A stretch of 64,000 nucleotides of DNA, from positions 34,079-98,078 of the forward strand of contig JAAVFI010000024.1 of NCBI GenBank assembly GCA_014800815.1, read 5' to 3'. The translations under genes were made by a program, and so were the position numbers. Each line of letters begins with the position of its first letter. Position 1 is the stretch's first letter. This document shows, one piece after another, positions 26,730-35,615 of this stretch. The DNA comes from Bacteroidales bacterium (GTDB lineage Bacteria > Bacteroidota > Bacteroidia > Bacteroidales > Muribaculaceae). The notes beneath the pieces are model-generated. The model searched no databases. It had not been told where the DNA came from and saw only the letters and a program-made list of their open reading frames with translations.

Positions 26730-29639
26730 ATGAAGAAAATCTATTTCCTTCTGCTTGCTGCCATACTCGGCACAGGTTTCTCTTTCTCGGCTAAGGCTTT
26801 CGACTTCCCGGCCATTGATCCCGAACCGGGTTCGACTGTCGAGTCTTTCAGCAAGTTCTCCCTGGTTCTCAAGGGAACGCAGCAACCGGGCGCATCTACT
26901 TGGTCTAAAGTAACACTCTCGAATGGCTCAACGACTTACGAAGGTGTATCTTATGTAGGTTTTCCTGTCGATCTGCCTGACTACTCTGGTAAGATATGGA
27001 CTTTTGAATTCTTAAATGGTCAGGTGGCTACTGAAGACGGCGAGTGGACACTCTCCTTACCTGAAGGTTTCGTTACTGACATGGGAACCAATAGCCCCGC
27101 CTACACCGCTACCTACTTCATCGGCGAACCCAAGCCCGCTACTGCAAAGTATGCAAGTCTCACACCTGAATCGGGCTCTACCCTCGAGTCTTTCGAGCAA
27201 TTTACTCTTAAGATAACAGCCGGCTATCCTGTTCCTAACCAGCCCTCATTTGAGAATATCAAGTTTACCAACGGTACAACTACTATCACAGGTGCAAGGA
27301 TGTCAGGTTTCGCTCAGGATTATGATATGGAACTCGGAGTGATGTATTACGCGCCCACTTTCACACTCTCTCAAGCCGTTACCGAAGCCGGCGAATGGAC
27401 TCTCGAAATCCCCGAAGGTCTCTTCTCTGTCTCATCTACGGGCGACAACCAGCTCATGGAAGCTGTTACCGCCACCTATACCATCGGCGAGCCCAAGCCC
27501 ACTACCGAGAAGTATCTGGGCATCGATCCCGCATCGGGCTCTACCCTTGAGTCTTTCGAAACATTTACTCTCGAGATTGGTGGATATCCCCTCCGTCACG
27601 ACGAAATCCTCAAAGAGATTAAGTTCACCAACGGAACAACCACTATCACCGGCGCTTCAAATATCAATATGATTTACGGCGACACCTACAAGCCTGTGCT
27701 CAAACTTTCTCAGGCTGTTACCGAAGAAGGCGAATGGACTCTTATCATTCCGGAAGGAGCATTCAGCATCGCAGGTGGTGATCCTCTCGAAGCTTTCACA
27801 GCTACTTACACCATTGCAGCTCCCAAGATTCTCGAGTATGTAGGTATCGAACCCGCTACCGAGTCTACCCTCAAGAAGTTTGCTTCGTTCAAGCTCCTGC
27901 TTCCCTTCGATGAAATGGCGGAATATCAGGCAAACATCGATGCTTCACTTATCGAAAGCATCACAATGAGCAACGGCAGCACTACTATCAAGGGTGCTGA
28001 GCTTGTGGGCTTCGAACCCGAATGGGGTACTCCCTACCTCGTAGCTGAATTCGCTCTTCCCGAAGTTATTGCTGAAGCAGGCGAATGGACTCTCGAAATT
28101 CCCCAGGGCCTCATCTACACCGGTACTTGGGACGACGCTACCGAATCGTTCCTCCACAACGGCGACATATACAGCGCTCTCACTGCCAAGTACACTATCG
28201 ACCCCAATGCCAAGTCGAAGCTCGATGTCTTCACTCTCACTCCCGCCTCAGGCTCCGAAGTAGAGAAGATCGAAGAAATCAGCATGGTATTCTATGAATA
28301 CACTGCATACGAGATGGGTGTTGAAACTCCCGATGAACTTGAGCTTACCAACGGTAAAAGTACCGTAGTTGCTTATGTTTCGCGCGACTGGAACGTCGAG
28401 GACTACCTCACTTTCATCATCGCCCCCGAAGAGCCCATCACCGAACCCGGCACATGGAAACTCTCCGTTGCTGAAGGTGCATTCTCTTTCGGTGCAGAGG
28501 CAAATGCAGCTTTCGAAGCTGAATGGACTATCCCCACTCCCGCCAACTACATCCTCACACCCGAGCCGGGCAGCACTATCGAAAACGCCAACGAGTTCAC
28601 TATCGAATTCCCCTATGCTACAAAGGTTGAGTTTGCGGGCGACGCCTGGTCTGTCAGCGTAACCAATGGCAATACATGGGGTGTTCCCAGCTACAAAGTG
28701 ACCGAAGTGGAAGGCGCTGAGCATCCCACCTTCAAGTTCACTATCCCCGAAGATGCCGCCCCCGGACGTACTCCCATGGGCACAGTTCATCTCATCGTGG
28801 AGGAAGGTGCATTCATCGTCGACGGCACTCCCAGCGAGGAAATCAGCGCAGTCTACGTAGTTAGCTTCGAAGCATCTACCGACTATACCCAGACTCCCGA
28901 GTCTATCCTCGTTCCTGACGACTACGGATATGTATATCCCACGTTTGTATTCGACGAAGGTGCTACCGTGCGCCGCGTAGGCGACATTACCGTAACCCTC
29001 GGCGGCATTAATTTCACCGACTTCACCAGCCGTGTAGAAGGCATCTACCTCGCCATCATCATTCCTGTTACTGCCGAAGACTATGGCAAGGAACTTAAGG
29101 TGAGCCTCCCCGAAGGTGGTGTACTCATCGGAGACAAGCCCTCTACCGTGATCGAAGGTACATGGACTATCGAAGCTCCCCGCACCTACGCTTACGAACT
29201 CAGCCCCAACCCCGACGAGACAGTTTCCGACCTCAGCACTATCACTGTCATCTTCCCCGAAGCTAAGTCTATCGAGTTCTTCGAGTACTGGAACGCAAGC
29301 CTCCGCAGCAGCAACTACAGCTACTATCAGAGCGCTAAGGGCGAACTCCTCGAAGGCGACCAGGTAGGTGTCAAACTCACCTTTGACCCCGCTCCTACTG
29401 CAGAAGGCGAATACACTTTCACACTCCGCGAAGGTTCGCTCACTCTCGACGGTGCATTCGCATCTCCCGAAGTTAAGGTTGAATATAACTTCGACTCTGA
29501 GAGCGGCGTAGAAGGCATCGCAATCGACGCTGAATCTACAGCTATCTTCAACCTCCAGGGTATCCGCATCAATACCACATGGAGCGAACTTGCCCCCGGC
29601 ATCTACATTGTCAACGGCAAGAAAGTGGCTAAGAAGTAA
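26730..29639 (+). CDS. Secreted multi-repeat Ig-like protein with C-terminal tail
   Basis: This 969-residue protein has a signal peptide (about 1-23) and eight tandem repeats of roughly 110-120 residues. Each starts with a P.xGST(V/L)ESF-type strand, has a middle LTNGxTTIxGA strand, and ends with EAGEWTLEIPEGxF and TATYTI. That is the pattern of bacterial Ig-like / Big-type domains used as stalks or adhesins. The repeats diverge towards the C-terminus. It ends AIFNLQGIRINT, LAPGIYIVNGKKVAKK, which is the best match in the window to a classical type-A T9SS sorting tail. No catalytic motif is seen. It is probably a surface or secreted binding protein (inference). Confidence 0.8.
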   Translation: MKKIYFLLLAAILGTGFSFSAKAFDFPAIDPEPGSTVESFSKFSLVLKGTQQPGASTWSKVTLSNGSTTYEGVSYVGFPVDLPDYSGKIWTFEFLNGQVATEDGEWTLSLPEGFVTDMGTNSPAYTATYFIGEPKPATAKYASLTPESGSTLESFEQFTLKITAGYPVPNQPSFENIKFTNGTTTITGARMSGFAQDYDMELGVMYYAPTFTLSQAVTEAGEWTLEIPEGLFSVSSTGDNQLMEAVTATYTIGEPKPTTEKYLGIDPASGSTLESFETFTLEIGGYPLRHDEILKEIKFTNGTTTITGASNINMIYGDTYKPVLKLSQAVTEEGEWTLIIPEGAFSIAGGDPLEAFTATYTIAAPKILEYVGIEPATESTLKKFASFKLLLPFDEMAEYQANIDASLIESITMSNGSTTIKGAELVGFEPEWGTPYLVAEFALPEVIAEAGEWTLEIPQGLIYTGTWDDATESFLHNGDIYSALTAKYTIDPNAKSKLDVFTLTPASGSEVEKIEEISMVFYEYTAYEMGVETPDELELTNGKSTVVAYVSRDWNVEDYLTFIIAPEEPITEPGTWKLSVAEGAFSFGAEANAAFEAEWTIPTPANYILTPEPGSTIENANEFTIEFPYATKVEFAGDAWSVSVTNGNTWGVPSYKVTEVEGAEHPTFKFTIPEDAAPGRTPMGTVHLIVEEGAFIVDGTPSEEISAVYVVSFEASTDYTQTPESILVPDDYGYVYPTFVFDEGATVRRVGDITVTLGGINFTDFTSRVEGIYLAIIIPVTAEDYGKELKVSLPEGGVLIGDKPSTVIEGTWTIEAPRTYAYELSPNPDETVSDLSTITVIFPEAKSIEFFEYWNASLRSSNYSYYQSAKGELLEGDQVGVKLTFDPAPTAEGEYTFTLREGSLTLDGAFASPEVKVEYNFDSESGVEGIAIDAESTAIFNLQGIRINTTWSELAPGIYIVNGKKVAKK

Positions 29640-29660
29640 TTTCTGAATCACTCCAATATC

Positions 29661-29697
29661 AAATCGCCCGGCTGCGTCGCAGTCGGGCGATTTTTTT
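29661..29697 (+). terminator. Rho-independent terminator after the Ig-repeat gene
   Basis: A GC-rich stem (arms 29661-29676 and 29678-29693, one mismatch; the tip opens as the loop) runs into TTTTTTT (29691-29697). It ends the secreted-protein cluster. Confidence 0.9.
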
Positions 29698-29793
29698 GCC
29701 TGAGGGGGTGGGGGAGGAGCTAAAAAACGTGGTGGTGGAGAGATGCGCGGACTATAGACGACTGATAAGTAGCGGAATATCCGTTGACTCAGC

Positions 29794-30068
29794 CATGAAT
29801 CGGCGTCCTCCAGACGCCAACGTGTGTTTGAGGGCTATCCCGGCACATCTCTCCGCCTGCGGCTCCGCTATGTGCCGGGTTACTGGTGAATCGGTGTCCT
29901 CCGGACACCACTGTAGTTACTGTATGTAATTAGCTCACTATCAGAGCGTCTATGTGGTGTCCGGAGGACACCGATTCCCGCATAACCGGGTACATGCCGC
30001 AGCGAAGCGGAGGAATGTGCCCGGATGTCATACCCCCTACGTTGGCGTCTGTAAGACGCCGATTCATG
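29794..30068. repeat. Large inverted repeat made of four REP-like units
   Basis: Two arms of about 115-120 bases (29794-29912 and 29953-30068) are imperfect inverted copies around a roughly 40-base centre. Each arm holds a GAATCGG-led palindrome at each end: 29797-29818 and 29888-29909 on plus, 29956-29977 and 30044-30065 on minus. Between them each arm has a further hairpin (left: 29839-29848 with 29870-29879, 10 perfect pairs). The units share GAATCGGYGTC followed by a short loop and GACRCC. This is the architecture of REP/BIME or MITE elements. No transposase lies in the window. ORFs running through it are by-products of the palindromes. Confidence 0.8.
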
Positions 30069-30175
30069 GCAGACGCTACGCCCCACCCCACACCTCCCAT
30101 GACTCCTATGACTCCCACACCCTCCCACGCCCATTTCCCCACCGCCTACGTCTACGCCACTCCTACCGCTGAGAT

Positions 30176-30223
30176 AAAAAGCTTCACGGCTCGGCTGCAG
30201 GATATCTGCGGCCGAGCCGTGAA
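30176..30223 (-). terminator. Rho-independent terminator of the AspT-type transporter
   Basis: Arms 30183-30200 and 30206-30223 pair over 18 bases with one or two mismatches. On the minus strand the stem is followed by GC and TTTTT (30176-30180). It lies about 20 bases past the transporter stop. Confidence 0.88.
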
Positions 30224-30243
30224 TTATTAAGTGTAAGCGAGGC

Positions 30244-31905
30244 TTATGCCAGGCAGAGAATCAGAACCTGAGCGGCAACCACACGGAGGAACATTGTGAG
30301 AGGATATACGGTAGAGTAGGCTACCGCGGGAGCGTCGTTGCCGGTAGAGTTGTTGGCGTAGGCGAGGGCAGGGGGGTCGGTGTTAGAGCCCGACATAAGG
30401 CCCATGATAGTGAGAAGGTTGATTTTGTACACGCCACGGGCGATGCAGCCAACGATGATGAGAGGGACTACGGTGATGATGAAGCCCCAGATTACCCACC
30501 ACATACCTGTGGTGTTGAATACCGACGCTGCGAAGTCCTTGCCCGCGCCGATACCGACCGATGCGAGGAAGAGGCATATACCGAGCTCTCGAAGCATCAT
30601 GGAGGCCGATGTCGAGGTGTAGGTGACGAGTTTTGCCTTATAGCCGAAGCGGCTCAGGAGGATAGCTACTACGAGGGGGCCGCCGGCCAGACCGAGTTTC
30701 ATGCCGAAGCCTACGTTGATCGAGCCGACGATGATACCTAAGATTATACCTACGAAGATAGTGATAAGGTTAGGCTGGTTGAGGCGCTTCATAGAGTTGC
30801 CCAGGCGCGATGCCAGGCGGTCGATATCCTCGAGGTCGCCCACCACGGTGATGCGGTCGCCCATCTGGAGGCGGAGGTTGGGAGCGGCCAGGAGGTCGAC
30901 ACCCGCACGGTTTACGCGGGTAGCGTTGAGCTGATAGCCCTTGTGGAGGCGGAGCGAGCCGAGTGTCACACCGTTGTATTCACTCTTGGTGATGACGATA
31001 CGGCGCGAGAACACGGGGGTGGGAGTCGATTCCCAGTCGGTGTCCACTTCGGGGCCGATTACTGCCTTGAAGCGGTCGGCGTCGGCTGCCGAGCATACCA
31101 CCTTAAGGAGGTTGCCGATGTGGATCTGAGTAGACGATTTCGGAATGGTTATCGAGCCGTCGGCTTCCATGATACGCGATACCACGAAGTTGGTCTGGAT
31201 GATATCGTGGAGCTCGAGGAGGCTCTTGCCGTCGACGAGTTCGTTGGTCACCTTCACAGTGAGGAAGAAGGGTTTGAGCTGCGATTCTTCCTGCTCTTTC
31301 TCGATAGCTTCGATTTCATTGTCGACCTTTACGCCGAAAATCCACTTGATGATAAACATCGAGAGGATGATGCCGACCACGCCGAGGGGGTAGGAAGCCG
31401 CATAGCCGCTTGCCATGAGGTTGGCCTGCTCGGGCGACGAAGTCATCTGGGTGATAGCCTGCTGTGCGGCTGCAAGACCGGGAGTGTTGGTCACGGCACC
31501 GCTCATCACGCCTACGAGAGCCGAGATGTCGTGTACATTTCCGAAGAAATACACGCAGAGCACAATAGTAACGTTGAGCAGAATGATGAGCACTGCAAGG
31601 CCGTTGAGGCGCATACCACCTTTCTTAAAAGAGGAGAAGAAACCGGGGCCGACCTGCAGACCGATCGAGAAGATAAACAGGATGAGGCCGAACTCGCGCA
31701 CGAACTTCAGGATGTTTGGGTCTACGATGTAGCCGAAGTGGCCCAGAAGGATGCCCACGAAGAGCACGAACGTGACGCCCAGCGACACGCCGAAAATCTT
31801 AATCTTGCCGATGAAGATACCCGCCGCTATCACAAAAGAGTATAGCAGCAGGGTGGAAGCGATACTCACTTCCCCCGGCATGAACAGATGCAATAATGAA
31901 TCCAT
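30244..31905 (-). CDS. AspT/YidE/YbjL-family putative anion exchanger
   Basis: The 553-residue inner-membrane protein has two homologous membrane halves (about 15-190 and 378-553) with central cytoplasmic domains. The family motifs are visible: LFIFSIGLQVGPGFF (about 76-90) and GAVTNTPGL (136-144) in the first half, LFLASVGIGAGKDF and SGSNTDPPALAYA in the second. Two RCK_C (TrkA_C) domains sit in between (about 207-285 and 295-372, with MGDRITVVGDLEDIDRL). The family exchanges small carboxylates such as aspartate/alanine or succinate, but the substrate here is unknown. It is monocistronic, with a TAACTTTG box upstream and a terminator downstream, and is not obviously part of the PUL. Confidence 0.92.
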   Translation of the reverse strand: MDSLLHLFMPGEVSIASTLLLYSFVIAAGIFIGKIKIFGVSLGVTFVLFVGILLGHFGYIVDPNILKFVREFGLILFIFSIGLQVGPGFFSSFKKGGMRLNGLAVLIILLNVTIVLCVYFFGNVHDISALVGVMSGAVTNTPGLAAAQQAITQMTSSPEQANLMASGYAASYPLGVVGIILSMFIIKWIFGVKVDNEIEAIEKEQEESQLKPFFLTVKVTNELVDGKSLLELHDIIQTNFVVSRIMEADGSITIPKSSTQIHIGNLLKVVCSAADADRFKAVIGPEVDTDWESTPTPVFSRRIVITKSEYNGVTLGSLRLHKGYQLNATRVNRAGVDLLAAPNLRLQMGDRITVVGDLEDIDRLASRLGNSMKRLNQPNLITIFVGIILGIIVGSINVGFGMKLGLAGGPLVVAILLSRFGYKAKLVTYTSTSASMMLRELGICLFLASVGIGAGKDFAASVFNTTGMWWVIWGFIITVVPLIIVGCIARGVYKINLLTIMGLMSGSNTDPPALAYANNSTGNDAPAVAYSTVYPLTMFLRVVAAQVLILCLA

Positions 31906-31964
31906 AAAAAAGAAATAAACCTATTGAAGAGGGGGTCCGGACGGGCTCCCTCGGAAATTTTTTG

Positions 31965-31972
31965 CAAAGTTA
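31965..31972 (-). promoter_or_regulatory. -7 promoter box for the AspT-type transporter
   Basis: The minus strand reads TAACTTTG, a TAnnTTTG match, 60 bases before the transporter ATG. No clear -33 TTTG is present. Confidence 0.5.
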
Positions 31973-32089
31973 CACTTTTTTAACCGATTTTACCCTTCCC
32001 GGAGGCGGAAAAATACACCCTCAGGCTACGTGTGTCATATTTTTCGAAAAATATTGCTGAAATAAGGCATACGCACATAATAAATTATT

Positions 32090-32245
32090 TTAATAATGCG
32101 TTATCATGATACTCCCGACCTTTAAAAAGCGCTTTTCGGCATTAAGGCGCCCCGAGAAGCCGTTAGAAAGTGTTCGGGCACGCTTGTACACGGCATAAAT
32201 GCGCTGAGCGGCTTTCTGAAGCATCTTGCACTCGCATCGGCTCAT
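32090..32245 (-). CDS. Possible small basic protein (51 residues), unknown
   Basis: On the minus strand an ATG at 32245 opens a 51-codon frame to a TAA at 32090. The peptide starts MSRCECKMLQKAAQRIYAVY and continues with a basic stretch (KRARTLSNGFSGRL) and a KVGSIMI end. It is rich in Lys/Arg, has two early Cys and looks like a helix-forming peptide rather than noise. The frame stays open and protein-like (KRLSERACLQE) upstream to a TAA at 32294-32296, so a TTG at 32254 or a non-ATG start is possible. AGGAG directly abuts the ATG, too close for a normal Shine-Dalgarno. It lies upstream of the transporter and divergent to SusC. It could also be a structured RNA. Confidence is low. Confidence 0.33.
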   Translation of the reverse strand: MSRCECKMLQKAAQRIYAVYKRARTLSNGFSGRLNAEKRFLKVGSIMITHY

Positions 32246-32394
32246 CTCCTGCAAGCAAGCGCGCTCAGAGAGTCTTTTAGTTTTTAAAATTATTTATTAT
32301 CAAAATTTATAGTTAAAGAATGTGAAATAAGGTTTGAAATTGGGAAAAAGGAATTAACTTAGAGGCGTGAAAAGAGCGTAAAGGCGACTATGCG

Positions 32395-32444
32395 AACGGC
32401 TATAGCCGTTTAATGTGTTGATTTACAACACATTAATAAGCCGT
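32395..32444 (+). promoter_or_regulatory. Stacked hairpins in the SusC leader
   Basis: A perfect 16-base palindrome (32395-32410) is followed at once by a perfect 11-base stem with ATTTA loop (32410-32420 and 32426-32436). A second copy of AGCCGT (32439-32444) could replace the first palindrome's right arm and pair with its ACGGCT. The two states are mutually exclusive, so this may be a regulatory leader or an operator pair about 90 bases before the SusC ATG. Confidence 0.45.
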
Positions 32445-32533
32445 AAAAGCCTTTTCTAATTACCTGAAGACCCAAACCCAAAAAATACTATAAACAACTA
32501 ATAAACCACCTGTCATCTAAAAACCACTTTCAA

Positions 32534-35500
32534 ATGGTAAAGTCAGTACACAATCTACGATTATTGCTGTTGATGGCCGTAATACTTCTGCACGGTACCG
32601 TATTCGGTGCTCTTGCTGCTATTACAGTTACCGGTACAGTCAGCGATGAAACCGGCGAGCCTCTTATCGGCGTGTCCGTAAAGGCTAAGTCGGCAACCCT
32701 CGGTGTCACTACCGATATCGACGGCAAGTATACAATCACTCTTCCCTCAGCAGGGAAGATCACATTCTCCTACGTGGGAATGGAAGAGCAGACTATCGAC
32801 GTGAAGACCTCGGGTACTCACGACGTAGTGCTCAAGACAAGTGCAAACGCTCTCGACGACGTTGTTGTCGTTGGTTACGGCACACAGCGCAAGGTCAACC
32901 TCACCGGTTCCGTGCAGAGTGTGAATGCCGATCAGATTCAGCGTGCAGCATCTTCTAACGGTGCCAACGTCCTTCAGGGTATCGTCCCCGGCCTCAGCGC
33001 CGTTCAGGAGAGCGGTCAGCCCGGTGCCGACGCCGTATCTATCAAAATCCGCGGTGTGGGTTCACTCAACTCCACCACTTCACCTCTCGTGCTCATCGAC
33101 GGTGTTGAAGGCGACATGAACCGTATCGACGTCAACTCTATCGAATCAATCTCCGTGCTCAAGGACGCTGCTTCTGCTTCTATATATGGTTCGCGCGCGT
33201 CTAACGGTGTAATCCTCGTCACCACTAAGCGTGGCGCACAGGGCAAGCCCAAAGTTACCTTCAACGGCTACGTAGGCTGGAACAAACCCACCGAAATGCC
33301 TACCCCCGTCGACGCTGTGACTTACCTCACCGCCGTTGACCAGGCTAACGAGTACAATGGTATCGCTGCCCAGTACGGCGACATCATCAACGCCTATCTC
33401 ACCGAAGGTGCCAACAACTTTGGCCGCTACGACACCAACTGGCGCGACCTTATCATGAAGAACAGCGCTATGACCCAGAACTACTCTGTAGGTGTATCGG
33501 GCGGTAGCGAATTCCTCAGCGTATATGCCAACGCCGGCTACTACAACCAGGAAGGTATGGTGCCCAACAACTACTTCCGCCGCTACAACATGCGCCTCAA
33601 CGCCGACATGAAGATCAATCCCTGGATTCGTCTCGGTGCCGACCTCAGCGTACGTCAGGCAGAAGTTAAGTCTCCCGTCGGCGGTGTGACCGAACTCATC
33701 GGCTACGCCATGACATTCCGTCCTACCGAAGGTGCATACGATATCAACCCCGAAACCGGCGAAACACACTGGGGCTACGGTCTCCAGGGCAACAACCCCG
33801 TGGCCGCTATCAACGACGGCGGCTACCAGAACAGCACCGCTCCCGAGTACATCGCCAAGCTGTCGGCTACTATCACTCCCGTCAAGGGCCTCACTATCGT
33901 AGGCAACTATGTATGGAAACGCAACCAGGGCCGCACATTCACCTGGGCTGACAACTACGACCTCTACGAAGCAGGTGTGTACAAGGAAACCCGCCCCACC
34001 CTCAAGGCTGCGCGCGAATCCTGGACCAATTCTGACTTCATCCAGTACAACGCCTTCGCTACTTACGAAAATACCTTTGCCAAGAACTACATCAAGGCTA
34101 TGGTAGGCTTCCAGAGCGAAGAGACAAAATACATCAGCCTCGAAGGCTATCGTAATACCTTCAACTACGACGGCTACAACGACCTCGTGCACGGCGACGC
34201 TTCGACAGCTACCAACAACAGCTACCGCTACAGCTACGCCATGCTATCCTACCTCTTCCGTATCAACTACTCGTATGCCGACCGCTACCTCCTCGAAGTA
34301 AACGGCCGCTACGACGGTACCTCCCGTTTCCTCGCCAACAAGCGCTGGGGCTTCTTCCCCTCGGTTTCTGTAGGCTGGCGTATCTCTGAGGAAGCTTTCA
34401 TGAAAGAAACTCAGTCCGTGCTCAGCAACCTCAAGATCCGTGGTTCTTACGGTCAGCTCGGTAACCAGAGCATCGGTTCGTACTTCCCCTACGTAGCCGC
34501 TATCTCGAGTGCCGAAGGCTATGGCTACTGGTTCGACGGAGCATTCGTCCCCGGTGCTGCCCAGACTCAGCTCGCCAACCCCAACATCGGCTGGGAACGT
34601 TCTACACAGTACGACGTAGGTGTTGACTTCGGTTTCTTCAACAACCGTCTCTCAGGTTCGTTCGACTGGTACTACCGTCACGTCGACGACATGCTCCAGA
34701 AGTTCCCCGTGCCCGAATTCGTATCTCTCGAAGCTCCCTGGCAGAACGCAGGTACGATGCGCAACACCGGTTGGGAATTCGCTATCGACTGGAACGACCG
34801 TATCGGCGACTTCAACTACTACGCCAAGTTCAACATCTCCGACGTTCGCAACAAGGTCCTCGACCTCTTCGGCAACGAATATAAGAGCGGCACACGCCTC
34901 ACTCAGGAAGGTCTTCCCTACAGCCAGTTCTACGGCTACCAGGCCGACGGCCTCTTCCAGAGCCAGGAACAGATCGACGCTGTAGACGAAAACGGCAACT
35001 ACATCAACGCCGTTTACGGCAACCGCGACAACATCCGCCCCGGTTACATTAAGTATGTCGACCTCAACGGCGACGGCGTAATCGACGGCGACGACCGCAC
35101 AGTCATCGGCGACAACCTTCCCCACTTCGAATACGGTATCACCCTCGGCGGTAACTGGAAGGGCATCGACCTCAGCCTCTTCTTCCAGGGTATCGGCAAG
35201 CGCGACGTTGCTTACACCGGCGGTGGCGCACGTCCCCTCCTCGGCAACTCCACTATCTACGAGCACCAGCTCGACTCATGGACTCCCGAGAACCCCGATG
35301 CCAAGTACCCTGTCCTCGTCAACGACGTAAGCGGCAGCTCGCAGAACAACCTCTTCTCTTCTTACTGGATCAAGAGCGGTGCTTTCTGCCGTCTCAAGAA
35401 CGTAACTCTCGGCTACACCCTTCCCACCAAGTGGACTCGTAAGGCTTACATCGAAAGATGCCGCGTATACGTTACCGGTCAGAACCTCTTCACTATGCGT

Positions 35501-35602
35501 GCCGACAACTTCTACAAGGGCTTCGACCCCGAAAGCTCGGCAGGTACAAAGTGCTACCCCCTCAACCGTACTTATCTCGTAGGTCTCCAACTTGATTTCT
35601 AA
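32534..35602 (+). CDS. SusC/RagA-type TonB-linked outer-membrane transporter
   Basis: This 1022-residue protein imports oligosaccharides through the outer membrane with its SusD partner. It has a signal peptide (about 1-28), the carboxypeptidase-regulatory-like domain (about 31-108, GEPLIGVSVKAKS and SYVGMEEQTI), a TonB-box region DDVVVVGYGTQRK (108-120), a plug with the SusC signature IRGVGSLNSTTSPLVLIDG and SIYGSRASNGVILVTTK, and a barrel ending VGLQLDF. No STN domain precedes it, so anti-sigma signalling is not suggested. It is the first gene of a long plus-strand run and is followed after 13 bases by SusD. The glycan is not readable from the sequence. Confidence 0.97.
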   Translation: MVKSVHNLRLLLLMAVILLHGTVFGALAAITVTGTVSDETGEPLIGVSVKAKSATLGVTTDIDGKYTITLPSAGKITFSYVGMEEQTIDVKTSGTHDVVLKTSANALDDVVVVGYGTQRKVNLTGSVQSVNADQIQRAASSNGANVLQGIVPGLSAVQESGQPGADAVSIKIRGVGSLNSTTSPLVLIDGVEGDMNRIDVNSIESISVLKDAASASIYGSRASNGVILVTTKRGAQGKPKVTFNGYVGWNKPTEMPTPVDAVTYLTAVDQANEYNGIAAQYGDIINAYLTEGANNFGRYDTNWRDLIMKNSAMTQNYSVGVSGGSEFLSVYANAGYYNQEGMVPNNYFRRYNMRLNADMKINPWIRLGADLSVRQAEVKSPVGGVTELIGYAMTFRPTEGAYDINPETGETHWGYGLQGNNPVAAINDGGYQNSTAPEYIAKLSATITPVKGLTIVGNYVWKRNQGRTFTWADNYDLYEAGVYKETRPTLKAARESWTNSDFIQYNAFATYENTFAKNYIKAMVGFQSEETKYISLEGYRNTFNYDGYNDLVHGDASTATNNSYRYSYAMLSYLFRINYSYADRYLLEVNGRYDGTSRFLANKRWGFFPSVSVGWRISEEAFMKETQSVLSNLKIRGSYGQLGNQSIGSYFPYVAAISSAEGYGYWFDGAFVPGAAQTQLANPNIGWERSTQYDVGVDFGFFNNRLSGSFDWYYRHVDDMLQKFPVPEFVSLEAPWQNAGTMRNTGWEFAIDWNDRIGDFNYYAKFNISDVRNKVLDLFGNEYKSGTRLTQEGLPYSQFYGYQADGLFQSQEQIDAVDENGNYINAVYGNRDNIRPGYIKYVDLNGDGVIDGDDRTVIGDNLPHFEYGITLGGNWKGIDLSLFFQGIGKRDVAYTGGGARPLLGNSTIYEHQLDSWTPENPDAKYPVLVNDVSGSSQNNLFSSYWIKSGAFCRLKNVTLGYTLPTKWTRKAYIERCRVYVTGQNLFTMRADNFYKGFDPESSAGTKCYPLNRTYLVGLQLDF

Positions 35603-35615
35603 ACAGCGATACACA

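Larger units (their letters stand above)
29640..30243. other. Gene-free convergent region with terminators and the inverted repeat
   Basis: These 604 bases lie between two converging genes. They contain the terminator of the Ig-repeat gene, the REP-like inverted repeat, a C-rich stretch (about 30075-30140) and the transporter's terminator. I see no supported gene here. Confidence 0.75.
31906..32533. other. Divergent AT-rich intergenic region upstream of the PUL
   Basis: These 628 bases hold the transporter promoter on minus, the possible small ORF (32090-32245), a very AT-rich block (32276-32345) and the structured SusC leader (32395-32444). I found no complete TTTG/TAnnTTTG promoter on plus for SusC; AAGGTTTG (32329-32336) is a one-mismatch candidate that would give a leader of about 190 bases. 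Confidence 0.5.

Noticed and set aside
28248..29651. Minus-strand ORF of 467 codons
   Set aside because: Antisense to the Ig-like repeat gene and Cys-rich without pattern.
29794..30068. Possible CRISPR array
   Set aside because: Only four units, two of each orientation, with no regular spacers and no cas genes.
29930..30230. Several overlapping ORFs of 70-92 codons
   Set aside because: They run through the inverted repeat and only reflect its palindromes.
35592..35615. Upstream start for SusD overlapping SusC
   Set aside because: The ATG at 35616 begins a lipoprotein signal with Cys20 correctly placed.
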